Of a stretch of DNA of 64,000 nt, positions 55,927 to 64,000 are shown one piece after another (the first letter of the stretch is position 1; each line of letters opens with the position of its first letter). A program made the position numbers and the translations under genes. The stretch covers positions 168,360-232,359 of the forward strand of contig CAVQEH010000009.1 in assembly GCA_963711455.1 (NCBI GenBank), given 5' to 3'. Origin of the DNA: DATFVA01 sp963711455. Lineage in GTDB: Bacteria; Bacteroidota; Ignavibacteria; Ignavibacteriales; Ignavibacteriaceae. The notes under the pieces are model-generated. The model was not told where the DNA came from, did no database searches, and saw only the letters and a list, made by a program, of their open reading frames with translations.

Positions 55927-56678
55927 ATGTCAGATTCAATTAAAGATGAAATTATACAGGCTTTGATTGACCAGAAAGAAATTTTTGGTGATGAATTATT
56001 TGAACCAGTTAAGCAGACGATAAAACAAAATGATTACGGCCGTAAAACAAAAGTAATTAAGAATATAGTGGAAGAACCCTCAGAGGAAAAGTTGTTTAAA
56101 AATCCAAAAGAAGATTGGGAGAATGCAAAAACTTTAAATGAATTAAATGAACTGATAAAAGACTGCACCAAATGTGCGCTTCATAAATCGCGAAATAAAT
56201 TTGTGTTTGGCATTGGCAATCCAAATGCTGATGTTCTTGTTGTTGGTGAAGGACCGGGTGCGGAAGAAGATAAGCAGGGTGAGCCTTTTGTCGGAAGAGC
56301 AGGAAAATTGCTGAATGATATTTTAAAAGCAATTAACTTCAAACGTGAAGAAGTTTATATCGCTAACATAGTAAAGAGCCGTCCGCCCGGCAACCGTACC
56401 CCAACAAGTGATGAAATGGACGCATGTTTCCTTATTTAAATAAGCAAATAGAACTTATAAAACCAAAATTAATTCTCGCCCTGGGATTAACAGCAGCGCA
56501 GGGGTTATTGAAGAAAAGAGATTCTCTTACAAAAATGCGCGGTAATGTATTTGATTATAATGGAATTAAAACTATGGTTACATATCATCCTGCTGCTTTG
56601 TTAAGAAATCCTAACTGGAAAAGAGGCTGCTGGGAAGATGTGCAGAAGTTCAGAAAACTTTATGATGAAATGATGTAA
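55927..56678 (+). pseudogene. Type 4 uracil-DNA glycosylase, frameshifted
   Basis: Removes uracil from DNA. The first part (55927-56439) has CTKCALHKSRNKFVFGIG with the iron-sulfur CxxC, VVGEGPGAEEDKQGEPFVG and VKSRPPGNRTPTSDEMDAC. The second part (from 56424, another frame) continues FPYLNKQIELIKPKLILALG and VTYHPAALLRNPNWKRGCW, the catalytic HPA motif and last Cys. One T is missing in the TTT run at 56427-56429; restoring it gives a 250-residue enzyme with all motifs in order. Both halves are well conserved, so a sequencing error is as plausible as real loss. Confidence 0.86.
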
Positions 56679-56762
56679 TTAAATTTTATTTCATTAAAAC
56701 TTTTAACTTGCAAATCCGTTTGACTCTATCTATTTTGTTACCTCGTTGATATGCAAAAACAA

Positions 56763-56782
56763 TGTTGATAAATTGTGGATAA
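56763..56782. promoter_or_regulatory. Tandem DnaA boxes upstream of dnaB
   Basis: TGTGGATAA (56774-56782) is the exact reverse complement of the DnaA box TTATCCACA. TGTTGATAA (56763-56771) differs by one base. They share orientation and their starts are 11 bases apart, one helical turn, ending 23 bases before the dnaB ATG. Confidence 0.6.
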
Positions 56783-56805
56783 ATTAAAATTCAGATCTTC
56801 CTGAG

Positions 56806-58236
56806 ATGGCTAAAACAAAAAACAACAATCAAAATATATCCAGACTTATTCCTGCAGATGTAAAACCGCCTTCTGCTCCTGATATTGAAGCTTCTGTTCT
56901 TGGTGCTATGCTGATTGAAAAAGAAGCTGTTCCTAAAGCTATAGAACTTCTTAATACAGAAAGTTTCTATTTAAAAGAACATAAGCTGATTTTTAGTGCA
57001 ATGATATCATTGTTCGAATCAGGTGAGCCGATTGACACTGTTACTCTTTATGAGGAATTAAAAAAAAGAGAACAAGCTGAAGAAGTTGGCGGAGCAGTAT
57101 ATTTAAGCAAGCTTTCACAGAATATATCTTCAGCAGCTAATATAGAATATCATGCAAAAATTATTTTAGAGAAGGAGATTTTAAGGGGATTGATAACAAG
57201 TTCCCACGAAATTGCCAGAGCCGCTTACGAAGGAATTGAAGATGCCTTCGATATTCTCGATCAGGCTGAAAGAAAAATATTTGAAATAACAGAAACTCAT
57301 TTAAAGAAATCATTTACTAGTATGGATCGTGCGGTTCGCGACGCACTTGAATACATCGAAGCGATCCATTCAAATACTAAGCAAAAATTTTCAGTTCCTA
57401 CAGGTTTTTATGAATTGGATGAAATGCTTGGCGGTTTTCAGAAATCCGATTTGATAATTATTGCCGCTCGTCCTTCAATGGGTAAAACTGCACTCGCTCT
57501 AACTTTGGCTCGTAATGCTGCTGTTGACCATAAAATTCCTGTTGGAATATTCAGCCTTGAAATGGCTACAATACAATTGATAATCAGAATGCTTTGTGCT
57601 GAAGGCAGATTGAACGCGCATCTTGTGAGGACAGGAAAATTGCCGACAGAAGAAGGTGTAAAATTAAGTAAAAATGCTCACAAGCTAATTGAAAGTCCGT
57701 TATATATAGATGATACACCCGCTCAGTCTGTCCTGGAAATAAGAGCAAAAGCAAGAAGGCTTAAAGCCGAAAAAAATATTGGAATGATTGTAATAGATTA
57801 TCTGCAATTGATGCAGGGACCTTCTAATTCAGAAAGCCGTGAAAGAGAAATTTCACATATTTCCCGTTCGCTTAAATCGCTTGCCAAAGAGCTTAACATA
57901 CCGGTAATCGCTCTTGCGCAGTTAAACCGTGCAGTTGAAACAAGAACAGATAAAAGACCCCAGCTATCTGATTTGAGGGAGTCGGGATCGATTGAACAGG
58001 ATGCAGATGTTGTTCTCTTACTGAATCGCCCAGAGTATTATGGTATCAAAAGTTTTGCTGATAATGGAACTTCAACAGAAGGAGTAGCAGAAATAATTAT
58101 CGGGAAGCAAAGAAATGGTCCAACCGGCGAACTAAGACTTGCCTTTATTAAAGAATATGCACGATTCGAAAACCTTGCTCATGCAAGACAGATAGAAGAA
58201 TATTCTATCATACCAACGAATGAAGATATAATATGA
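56806..58236 (+). CDS. dnaB: Replicative DNA helicase DnaB
   Basis: The hexameric helicase that unwinds DNA at the fork. The 476-residue protein has the N-terminal collar domain (PSAPDIEASVLGAMLIEKEA) and the RecA-like core with Walker A ARPSMGKTALALTLA, Walker B MIVIDYLQLM, LAQLNRAVETRTDKRPQLSD and the Arg-finger region ESGSIEQDADVV. No intein is present. It overlaps the DUF1460 gene by 4 bases (ATGA). The upstream region has DnaA boxes. Confidence 0.97.
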   Translation: MAKTKNNNQNISRLIPADVKPPSAPDIEASVLGAMLIEKEAVPKAIELLNTESFYLKEHKLIFSAMISLFESGEPIDTVTLYEELKKREQAEEVGGAVYLSKLSQNISSAANIEYHAKIILEKEILRGLITSSHEIARAAYEGIEDAFDILDQAERKIFEITETHLKKSFTSMDRAVRDALEYIEAIHSNTKQKFSVPTGFYELDEMLGGFQKSDLIIIAARPSMGKTALALTLARNAAVDHKIPVGIFSLEMATIQLIIRMLCAEGRLNAHLVRTGKLPTEEGVKLSKNAHKLIESPLYIDDTPAQSVLEIRAKARRLKAEKNIGMIVIDYLQLMQGPSNSESREREISHISRSLKSLAKELNIPVIALAQLNRAVETRTDKRPQLSDLRESGSIEQDADVVLLLNRPEYYGIKSFADNGTSTEGVAEIIIGKQRNGPTGELRLAFIKEYARFENLAHARQIEEYSIIPTNEDII

Positions 58237-59111
58237 TTAACTTAATCAAAGTTTTATCCTTTTTTTTATTTTGTTCAATTAATATTCTTTCGCAGGTTTA
58301 TTCCGATAGTGATGTGGCAATTTGTAAATCAAAATTTTCTTATGCGGTTTCTGCAAAGCTCGCAGATGAACCAATGAACGATGTAGTTGCGGATATTGGA
58401 AAAACATTTTTAGGAACCAATTACCTTGCGCATGCATTGGAAGATAATGGAAATGAACAACTTGTAATAAATCTTTCGGGATTAGATTGTACAACATTTG
58501 TAGAAAATACAATCGTATTTGCACGGTTAATTAAATCCGGTAAAACCACATTTAAAGATTATAGAAGTGAACTGCAGAAAATAAGGTATCGTAATGGAAT
58601 AATTGACGGATATCTGAGCAGGCTTCATTATTTTACCGACTGGATCTATGATAATGAAAAGAAGGGGATTATAGATGACGTAACAGAATTGGTGGGTGGC
58701 AAGCCAATTAAGTTTCATATCAATTTTATGTCGACTCATCTCGAAAGTTATTCCCGGCTTAAAGAGCATCCCGAATATATTTATGAAATGAGAAAACAGG
58801 AAGCCGAGATAAGCAGCAGAAATTATTTTTATGTACCTAAAGAAAGAGTTGGATTTGTTGAAAAGCAAATAGAGAATGGAGATATTATAGCTTTTACGAC
58901 AAATATTCCCGGATTGGACGTAAGTCATGTTGGTATCGCTGTGAGAATGGAAGATAACAGGATCCATCTTCTTCACGCTCCGAATGTTGGTTATAAAGTG
59001 CAGATTACTGATGAACCTCTTTCAGCGTATATAAATAAAATTAAAAAAGATACGGGGATAATAATTTTGAAGCCTTTGGATCCTACCCAAAATAATGATT
59101 CAGGGAATTAA
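58233..59111 (+). CDS. DUF1460 family exported protein (amidase-like)
   Basis: A 292-residue protein with a signal peptide (IKVLSFFLFCSINILSQVYS). The motif LSGLDCTTFVENTIVFARL around residues 79-97 carries the conserved Cys of the DUF1460 NlpC/P60-like fold, and DVSHVGIAVRMEDNRIHLLHAP supplies the His. Members are N-acetylmuramoyl-L-alanine amidase-like proteins of peptidoglycan metabolism, mostly untested. It overlaps dnaB by 4 bases and converges on nfo, overlapping by 4 bases. Confidence 0.86.
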   Translation: MINLIKVLSFFLFCSINILSQVYSDSDVAICKSKFSYAVSAKLADEPMNDVVADIGKTFLGTNYLAHALEDNGNEQLVINLSGLDCTTFVENTIVFARLIKSGKTTFKDYRSELQKIRYRNGIIDGYLSRLHYFTDWIYDNEKKGIIDDVTELVGGKPIKFHINFMSTHLESYSRLKEHPEYIYEMRKQEAEISSRNYFYVPKERVGFVEKQIENGDIIAFTTNIPGLDVSHVGIAVRMEDNRIHLLHAPNVGYKVQITDEPLSAYINKIKKDTGIIILKPLDPTQNNDSGN

Positions 59112-59968
59112 TTTTTCTGTTTGATCAGGCTGCGGAGTACTTTAAGATTTTTCAGATCTTCCAATTGTTCTTTTCCTTTCGGAGTTTCAAGAATTTTAGG
59201 AATTTTTTCCAGTCTTTTATCATTCATAATATTAGTGAAACCTTCTTTGCCGATGATTCCTTTCCCGATATGTTCATGCCGGTCAACCCTGCTTCCCAAT
59301 TCTTTTTTACTATCATTCATATGAAAACATTTTAATCGTTTAAAACCGATAATATCATCAAATTCTTTAATCACCTTATTATAATTTATAGAGTTTTTAA
59401 TATCATAACCCGCCGCAAAAATGTGTGCAGTATCAACACAAACAGACATACGATTTTTCTCTTCTACCATATCAATTATTTTTTTTATTTGCTCAAACTT
59501 AAACCCTAATGCTGTTCCTTGACCGGCAGTTAATTCAATCATACTGCTTACCTTATAATTTTTTGTTTTTTGATGAGCAATATTTAATGATTCTGCTATA
59601 ACCTTTAGCCCATCTTCTTCACCTTTCCCCACATGTGCTCCGGGATGAAAATTTAAATATGGAATACTTAATTGTTCACATCTGTTTAGCTCATCAATAA
59701 ATGATTCACGTGATTTTTGAAGCAGCTCTTCACTTGATGAACAAAGATTTATCAAGTAAGAATCGTGAACGACTATGAACTTAATTTCTGATTTTGAAAG
59801 CTTTGACCTAAAGGATTCTATTTCTTTTTCTTCAAGTGGCTTTGCGTTCCACCGATTATTGTTTTTACTGAAGATTTGCATAGCAGTAAATTTTAATTTT
59901 GATGCCAGGTCGACAGCATTAGAAATTCCGCCAGCAATTGAAGTATGTGCACCAAGCAGCTGTTCCAT
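59108..59968 (-). CDS. nfo: Endonuclease IV (AP endonuclease)
   Basis: Cleaves DNA at abasic sites, downstream of enzymes such as the uracil-DNA glycosylase. The 286-residue TIM barrel has its trinuclear zinc ligands in LNFHPGAHVG, MIELTAGQGTALG, CVDTAHIFAAGYD, KCFHMNDSKKELGSRVDRHEHIGKG-type segments and the final Glu in LETP. ATG start, 4 bases after the stop of the RmlD-like gene, so both form one minus-strand unit. Confidence 0.95.
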   Translation of the reverse strand: MEQLLGAHTSIAGGISNAVDLASKLKFTAMQIFSKNNNRWNAKPLEEKEIESFRSKLSKSEIKFIVVHDSYLINLCSSSEELLQKSRESFIDELNRCEQLSIPYLNFHPGAHVGKGEEDGLKVIAESLNIAHQKTKNYKVSSMIELTAGQGTALGFKFEQIKKIIDMVEEKNRMSVCVDTAHIFAAGYDIKNSINYNKVIKEFDDIIGFKRLKCFHMNDSKKELGSRVDRHEHIGKGIIGKEGFTNIMNDKRLEKIPKILETPKGKEQLEDLKNLKVLRSLIKQKN

Positions 59969-59972
59969 CGGT

Positions 59973-60854
59973 TTAATTACCTCTAATTAATTTTCTGATT
60001 GATTCTTCCATAGTTTCCTGTTCAATTCCATAAGATTGAAGCTTAGTTGTATCCATTGAAACATCCTCTACCTTTGGCAGACCAGGAATATCATCCATTG
60101 TGATTTCCTTTAATAAACTCTTATCAAAACCGGCAGCATTACAAAGAATTTCACCAAGTTGATATCGTGATACTCTTTCTTTACCCCCAAGATTAATTGT
60201 TTCATGCTTTATTTCTTTTTCCATTAATTGATTAATTATTTCAGCCGCGTTACTTAGTTCAATTGGTGTACGGAATTGATCTATAAAAAGTTTAACCGGA
60301 ATATTGTCCTTTAAATCCAGGTACATTTGATGAAAATGGTTGTAACTTTTATTTAATCCTAAACCATACAGCAAAGCAATTCTAAAAATTAAATAGTTAT
60401 CAAATGTTTCCCTGATTTTTACTTCACCCATCAATTTAGTTTCGGCATATAAAGAAACAGGAATTAATTTTGCATCCTCATTTAGCATCGAACCTCTATA
60501 TCCTGCATAGACAAGGTCGGTTGAAATATAAATTAATTTTGCTTTATGTTGAGAACAAAGTTCAGCAAGATATCTGGTAGCATTAACGTTAGTATCATAA
60601 ATAAGTTTGGAATTTAATTGCGAAGCTGACTGAGGATTGGAGACAGCAGCGGTATGAACTACAACTTCTGGGTTGAATGAATTAAAAATTTCATTTATAG
60701 CAGGTTTATTATTTATATCTACCTGTTTAAAATTATAATTTTTACAATTCCTGGTATTTTTATTAAACAAAGTGAGAATAGAATGATTTTTTGATAACTC
60801 AATATTTAAATACTGCCCGAGAAGTCCGCTGCCACCGGTTATTAAAATCTTCAT
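59973..60854 (-). CDS. RmlD-like dTDP-4-dehydrorhamnose reductase family protein
   Basis: A 293-residue NAD(P)-dependent short-chain reductase. The Rossmann motif GGSGLLGQYLNIELSK is N-terminal, the catalytic Tyr/Lys are in SLYAETKLMGE, and STDLVYAGYRG is typical for RmlD. RmlD makes dTDP-L-rhamnose, and an rfbB gene is nearby at 61715. However, the product could be another deoxysugar or a different SDR activity, and it is cotranscribed with nfo rather than with rfbB. Confidence 0.87.
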   Translation of the reverse strand: MKILITGGSGLLGQYLNIELSKNHSILTLFNKNTRNCKNYNFKQVDINNKPAINEIFNSFNPEVVVHTAAVSNPQSASQLNSKLIYDTNVNATRYLAELCSQHKAKLIYISTDLVYAGYRGSMLNEDAKLIPVSLYAETKLMGEVKIRETFDNYLIFRIALLYGLGLNKSYNHFHQMYLDLKDNIPVKLFIDQFRTPIELSNAAEIINQLMEKEIKHETINLGGKERVSRYQLGEILCNAAGFDKSLLKEITMDDIPGLPKVEDVSMDTTKLQSYGIEQETMEESIRKLIRGN

Positions 60855-60975
60855 TACTGCAAATACCTGAATTAGTGACTAAAAATATGACACTTATTTA
60901 ATTAAGTTCCGCCGTTGTTTTCTTTGTTTTTCAGTTTGGTTTCTAATAAATTTATAAATTAATAACTTTATTTTT

Positions 60976-61713
60976 ATGAAAAAAATAATTCCTGTAATTA
61001 TTATAAGTTTATTTATCACAACAGGTTTGTTTGCTCAGGAATCAGGATATTTTGATGCTCCTTTCGGCGGCGGCGGCGGTTTTACTCCCGGATTTATGTT
61101 CCCAAATGTGGATCCTTTAAACAATATACTGCCGTCTGATTTTCCTAAGCTTTCAAATAAAATGATTTTTACTACCGGTGGATCAGGATTCATTTATATA
61201 GGACTAATAAAATTTTTAAGAATTGGCGGCGGCGGATTTGGCGGATCAACCTCTGAAATGGCTCAATCACCACTTGATAATTACAAACGGGAAATTCGAT
61301 ATTCTATTGGCGGCGGTGGATTAACAGTTGAATATACTTTGCCTTTCGTCAGGATTTTTGGAATTTCAATCGGAACAATGATTGGAGGAGGAAGCATACA
61401 AGCAGAGATTTATAAAAACCACGGAACATTTTCCTGGAATGATTTAACAGGTGAATTTGGTAATACCTCTGTTCAATCGGATAATATAAGCAGAACGATT
61501 TCAGGAACTTATTGGTTAATTTCTCCAATGTTGAATATTGATATACCAATATACAGGTTTGTGGCAGTAAGAATTGGCGCAGGCTATCAATTTTCTTTGG
61601 GGGAAAGCTGGACAATAGAAAATGATCAGCAGCTAAATGATGTACCATCCGATTTTAATGGGAAAAGTTTTTTTATACAAACAGGAATATTTTTAGGATT
61701 TTTTGCATTCTGA
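60976..61713 (+). CDS. Hypothetical glycine-rich exported protein
   Basis: A 245-residue protein with a signal peptide (KKIIPVIIISLFITTGLFAQ). It is Gly-rich in the middle (APFGGGGGFTPGF, GGGGFGGSTSE, SIGGGGLTVEY) and has alternating hydrophobic segments towards the end (PMLNIDIPIYRFVAVRIGAG), consistent with a small outer-membrane or surface protein. I recognise no family. Its stop lies one base before the rfbB ATG, so the genes are coupled. Confidence 0.75.
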   Translation: MKKIIPVIIISLFITTGLFAQESGYFDAPFGGGGGFTPGFMFPNVDPLNNILPSDFPKLSNKMIFTTGGSGFIYIGLIKFLRIGGGGFGGSTSEMAQSPLDNYKREIRYSIGGGGLTVEYTLPFVRIFGISIGTMIGGGSIQAEIYKNHGTFSWNDLTGEFGNTSVQSDNISRTISGTYWLISPMLNIDIPIYRFVAVRIGAGYQFSLGESWTIENDQQLNDVPSDFNGKSFFIQTGIFLGFFAF

Positions 61714-61714
61714 T

Positions 61715-62725
61715 ATGAAAAATATTTTAATTACAGGCGGGGCAGGATTTATCGGCAGCAACTTCATAAATTTCATTTTGAAAGAGCATGATGATTACAG
61801 GATATTTAATTTAGATAAGCTCACTTACGCCGGTAATCTTGATAATCTTACTCCGTCTATTGATAATCTTAATTTCAATTTTATAAAAGGTGATATTGCT
61901 AACTCCGAGCTTGTACGCTACCTTTTTGAAAAATATGAAATTAAATATGTGATCAATTTTGCTGCAGAATCTCATGTCGATAGAAGTATAACTGGTTCCG
62001 AAATTTTTTACAGGACAAATGTAGTCGGAACAAATGTTCTGCTTGAATTATCCCGCAAGTTTGAGGTCCAAAGATTTGTACAGATTTCAACCGATGAAGT
62101 CTATGGAAGCCTCGGTAAGGAAGGATTGTTTTCAGAAGAAACGTCTCTTTCACCTAACAGTCCGTATTCGTCAAGTAAAGCTGCAGCAGATATGATGGCT
62201 TTAGCTTTTTTTCATACTTATGGGTTGCCCGTAGTTGTAACAAGATGTTCAAATAATTATGGTCCTTATCAATTTCCTGAAAAACTTATTCCTTTAATGA
62301 TTATTAACTCACTGAATGATAAAAAACTGCCTGTTTATGGTGATGGAATGAATGTACGTGACTGGATCTTTGTGGATGATCATAACCGGGCTATTGATCG
62401 TGTTTTTCAGGAAGGTAAACCGGGTGAAGTTTATAACATCGGTGCATCTAATGAAATGCCTAACCTGGAAATAATTAAGCTCATATTAAATTATTTAAAT
62501 AAACCGGAATCAATGATTGAATTTGTAAAAGACCGTCCCGGGCACGACAGAAGATATGCTATCGATTCAACTAAGATACAAACCGAATTAGGATGGAAGC
62601 CGTTGTACACATTTCAGGAAGCAATAAATACAACAATCGACTGGTATTTAAAAAATGAAATCTGGTGGCAAAGAATTATATCAGGTGAATACCAGGATTA
62701 TTATAAACTTCAATATCATCTCTGA
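61715..62725 (+). CDS. rfbB: dTDP-glucose 4,6-dehydratase
   Basis: Second enzyme of dTDP-L-rhamnose synthesis. The start is ATG 61715, one base after the upstream stop, rather than the in-frame TTG at 61703 that overlaps it; the protein is then 336 residues. The NAD site ILITGGAGFIGSNFINF, ISTDEVYGSLGKEG, the active-site SPYSSSKAAADMM (Tyr and Lys) and WIFVDDHNRA are present. It leads into a polysaccharide export gene. Confidence 0.95.
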   Translation: MKNILITGGAGFIGSNFINFILKEHDDYRIFNLDKLTYAGNLDNLTPSIDNLNFNFIKGDIANSELVRYLFEKYEIKYVINFAAESHVDRSITGSEIFYRTNVVGTNVLLELSRKFEVQRFVQISTDEVYGSLGKEGLFSEETSLSPNSPYSSSKAAADMMALAFFHTYGLPVVVTRCSNNYGPYQFPEKLIPLMIINSLNDKKLPVYGDGMNVRDWIFVDDHNRAIDRVFQEGKPGEVYNIGASNEMPNLEIIKLILNYLNKPESMIEFVKDRPGHDRRYAIDSTKIQTELGWKPLYTFQEAINTTIDWYLKNEIWWQRIISGEYQDYYKLQYHL

Positions 62726-62760
62726 AATTTTTTTAGGAAAATAACCGGAAGATTAATTAA

Positions 62761-64000
62761 ATGAAAAGACTTTTAAGTTCATTAGTTCTGTTTATCCTTG
62801 TAATAAATGTTGATGCCCAGATAAATTCGGGTCTGAATCTTAATAACAATAACAATCTGCTACAGATGGGAACAATAAATGTTACCATCGGTGGGGAGTT
62901 TGTTGTTACAGGTACTTTTCCGGCTTTAATAACAGAACGTGTTGATGCGTTTATTACAAGAATGTACGATCAGGCAAGGCAGGATGAATTAAAAGCAACA
63001 AATGATCCGGAAGTAATGAAGCAGATTGATAAAAACCTGAATAATTATGTGCTTAGAAATATTACACTTAAAAGAGCTTCAGGAGAAGTTCTCAAACTTG
63101 ATTTACAAAAATTCCGATTGGATGGTGATTTTTCTAACAACCCTTATCTTAAAAATGATGATTTAATAATTTTTCCGCAGCCTGATTTAGAGCATAATTC
63201 GTTTACAGTTTCAGGAGCAGTTAATAATCCGGGTAAATTCTTTTATGTTGAGGGTGATCATCTTCAGGATGCTTTGGAATTAGCTCAGGGGATAAATAAA
63301 GCCTATGAAAATGTTAATGAAGTCGAAATTCATCGTTTAAATTTTGATGGGAATAAGCTTGATATAATCCATTCTGATATTAATAGTAATCCTCCTATTG
63401 AAAGAGGTGATGGAATAATTGTAGTAGCTAAAGAATCGCAGAAAAAAGGATTCAGCATAATTGTTGCAGGTGAAGTTAATAATCCCGGGAGAATACCTAT
63501 AACAAAAAACAGCACAACAATAAATGAAGTAATTAATCAGGCTGGTGGATTGAAAGATGATGCTTCGTTAAAAAGATCAAAACTCTATACCGGGAACAGT
63601 CTCCCGATTTTGCTTGATAACTTTTATGGGATTAAAATTAATAATGGACCTAATATTCTTGATAAAAATCTGAATAACTTTTTATTACGTTTTCAGAATT
63701 ACTGGATGTACAGAATGTCAAACGTAGATGAACTGGATTCAACTTATTTCTTTATGGAAAATGAATTAAGAGTTTTACTGGAGAGAGGTCCGGTAGATTT
63801 TACAAAAATAAATGATACAACATCAAATGTATCAAAATACATTGTTAAGGATGGAGATGTAATTGTTATTCCTGAAAAAGAAAAGACAGTATATGTTTTT
63901 GGACAGGTTACAAAACCGGGAAAAGTAAATTATGTTGAAGGAAAAGATTTTGATTATTATTTAAATGAAGCCGGCGGAACAGGAAAATATGCACGGACTG
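62761..64000 (+). CDS. SLBB-domain polysaccharide export protein, 3' partial
   Basis: The frame is open to the end of the window, so the C-terminus is missing; 413 codons are visible. A signal peptide (LLSSLVLFILVINVDAQ) is followed by an export-domain-like region, then repeated SLBB-type ligand-binding folds: NSFTVSGAVNNPGKFFYVEG, IIVAGEVNNPGRIPITKN and TVYVFGQVTKPGKVNYVEG. Such proteins form outer-membrane or periplasmic parts of capsule or exopolysaccharide export. It follows rfbB by 35 bases, fitting a surface sugar cluster that continues beyond the window. Confidence 0.87.
   Translation, partial: MKRLLSSLVLFILVINVDAQINSGLNLNNNNNLLQMGTINVTIGGEFVVTGTFPALITERVDAFITRMYDQARQDELKATNDPEVMKQIDKNLNNYVLRNITLKRASGEVLKLDLQKFRLDGDFSNNPYLKNDDLIIFPQPDLEHNSFTVSGAVNNPGKFFYVEGDHLQDALELAQGINKAYENVNEVEIHRLNFDGNKLDIIHSDINSNPPIERGDGIIVVAKESQKKGFSIIVAGEVNNPGRIPITKNSTTINEVINQAGGLKDDASLKRSKLYTGNSLPILLDNFYGIKINNGPNILDKNLNNFLLRFQNYWMYRMSNVDELDSTYFFMENELRVLLERGPVDFTKINDTTSNVSKYIVKDGDVIVIPEKEKTVYVFGQVTKPGKVNYVEGKDFDYYLNEAGGTGKYART

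Noticed and set aside
1..64000. CRISPR arrays, transposases, integrases, prophage or defence genes
   Set aside because: No repeat-spacer pattern and no such protein motifs seen on either strand.

Overview
The window looks like ordinary chromosomal DNA from an AT-rich, Gram-negative member of the Bacteroidota/Chlorobi group, most likely the Ignavibacteria. The reasons: three secreted proteins end in the type IX secretion (T9SS) sorting domain with the NYPNPFNPST motif common in that class; there are outer-membrane genes (BamA/TamA-like, TolC, SurA-like chaperones); the 31-residue basic COX24/AURKAIP1-type protein typical of the phylum is present; and the gene orders rplM-rpsI-rpsB-tsf-pyrH-frr and yicC-gmk-rpoZ-coaBC occur. 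The assignment is inferred from protein families; no 16S rRNA is present.

Layout. 1-16300 (+): the end of a PP2C/SpoIIE phosphatase, an aldehyde dehydrogenase, an MgtC/DUF4010 membrane protein, truA with two membrane proteins, a tandem pair of T9SS-exported proteins, oligoendopeptidase F, a frameshifted IMPDH/GMP-reductase gene, an S9 peptidase, then HU, a zinc-ribbon/TPR protein, the COX24-like protein and tRNA-Thr. 16492-26605 (-): alcohol dehydrogenase, 2-hydroxyacid dehydrogenase, a lipoprotein prolyl oligopeptidase, and a TolC/adaptor/RND efflux operon. 26882-36168 (+): metG, an exported subtilase, three SurA/PpiC-type periplasmic chaperones and a MoxR ATPase. 36198-43345 (-): AI-2E transporter, Nfu and Mrp Fe-S proteins, polyphosphate kinase, a deoxyhypusine-synthase-like protein and a frameshifted epimerase. 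43463-59111 (+): envelope proteins, the ribosomal protein/translation cluster, an L,D-transpeptidase-like protein, a BamA/TamA-like protein, yicC-gmk-rpoZ-coaBC-UDG, dnaB and a DUF1460 protein. 59108-60854 (-): RmlD-like reductase and endonuclease IV. 60976-64000 (+): the start of a surface-polysaccharide region (rfbB and an SLBB export protein that runs off the end).

Functionally the window mixes core information processing (ribosomal proteins, EF-Ts, RRF, UMP kinase, GMP kinase, omega, DnaB, MetG) with envelope biogenesis and peptide degradation (M3, S8, S9 peptidases). I see no prophage, transposase, CRISPR array, toxin-antitoxin or defence island, and no convincing undescribed multi-gene system. 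The best leads are small: a predicted RNA leader that pairs with the rpsB Shine-Dalgarno sequence; four alternating TGTCGA half-sites upstream of the deoxyhypusine-synthase-like gene; an L,D-transpeptidase whose catalytic Cys is Ser; tandem DnaA boxes upstream of dnaB; and four separate frameshifts, three of them in conserved enzyme genes, which may be assembly errors.
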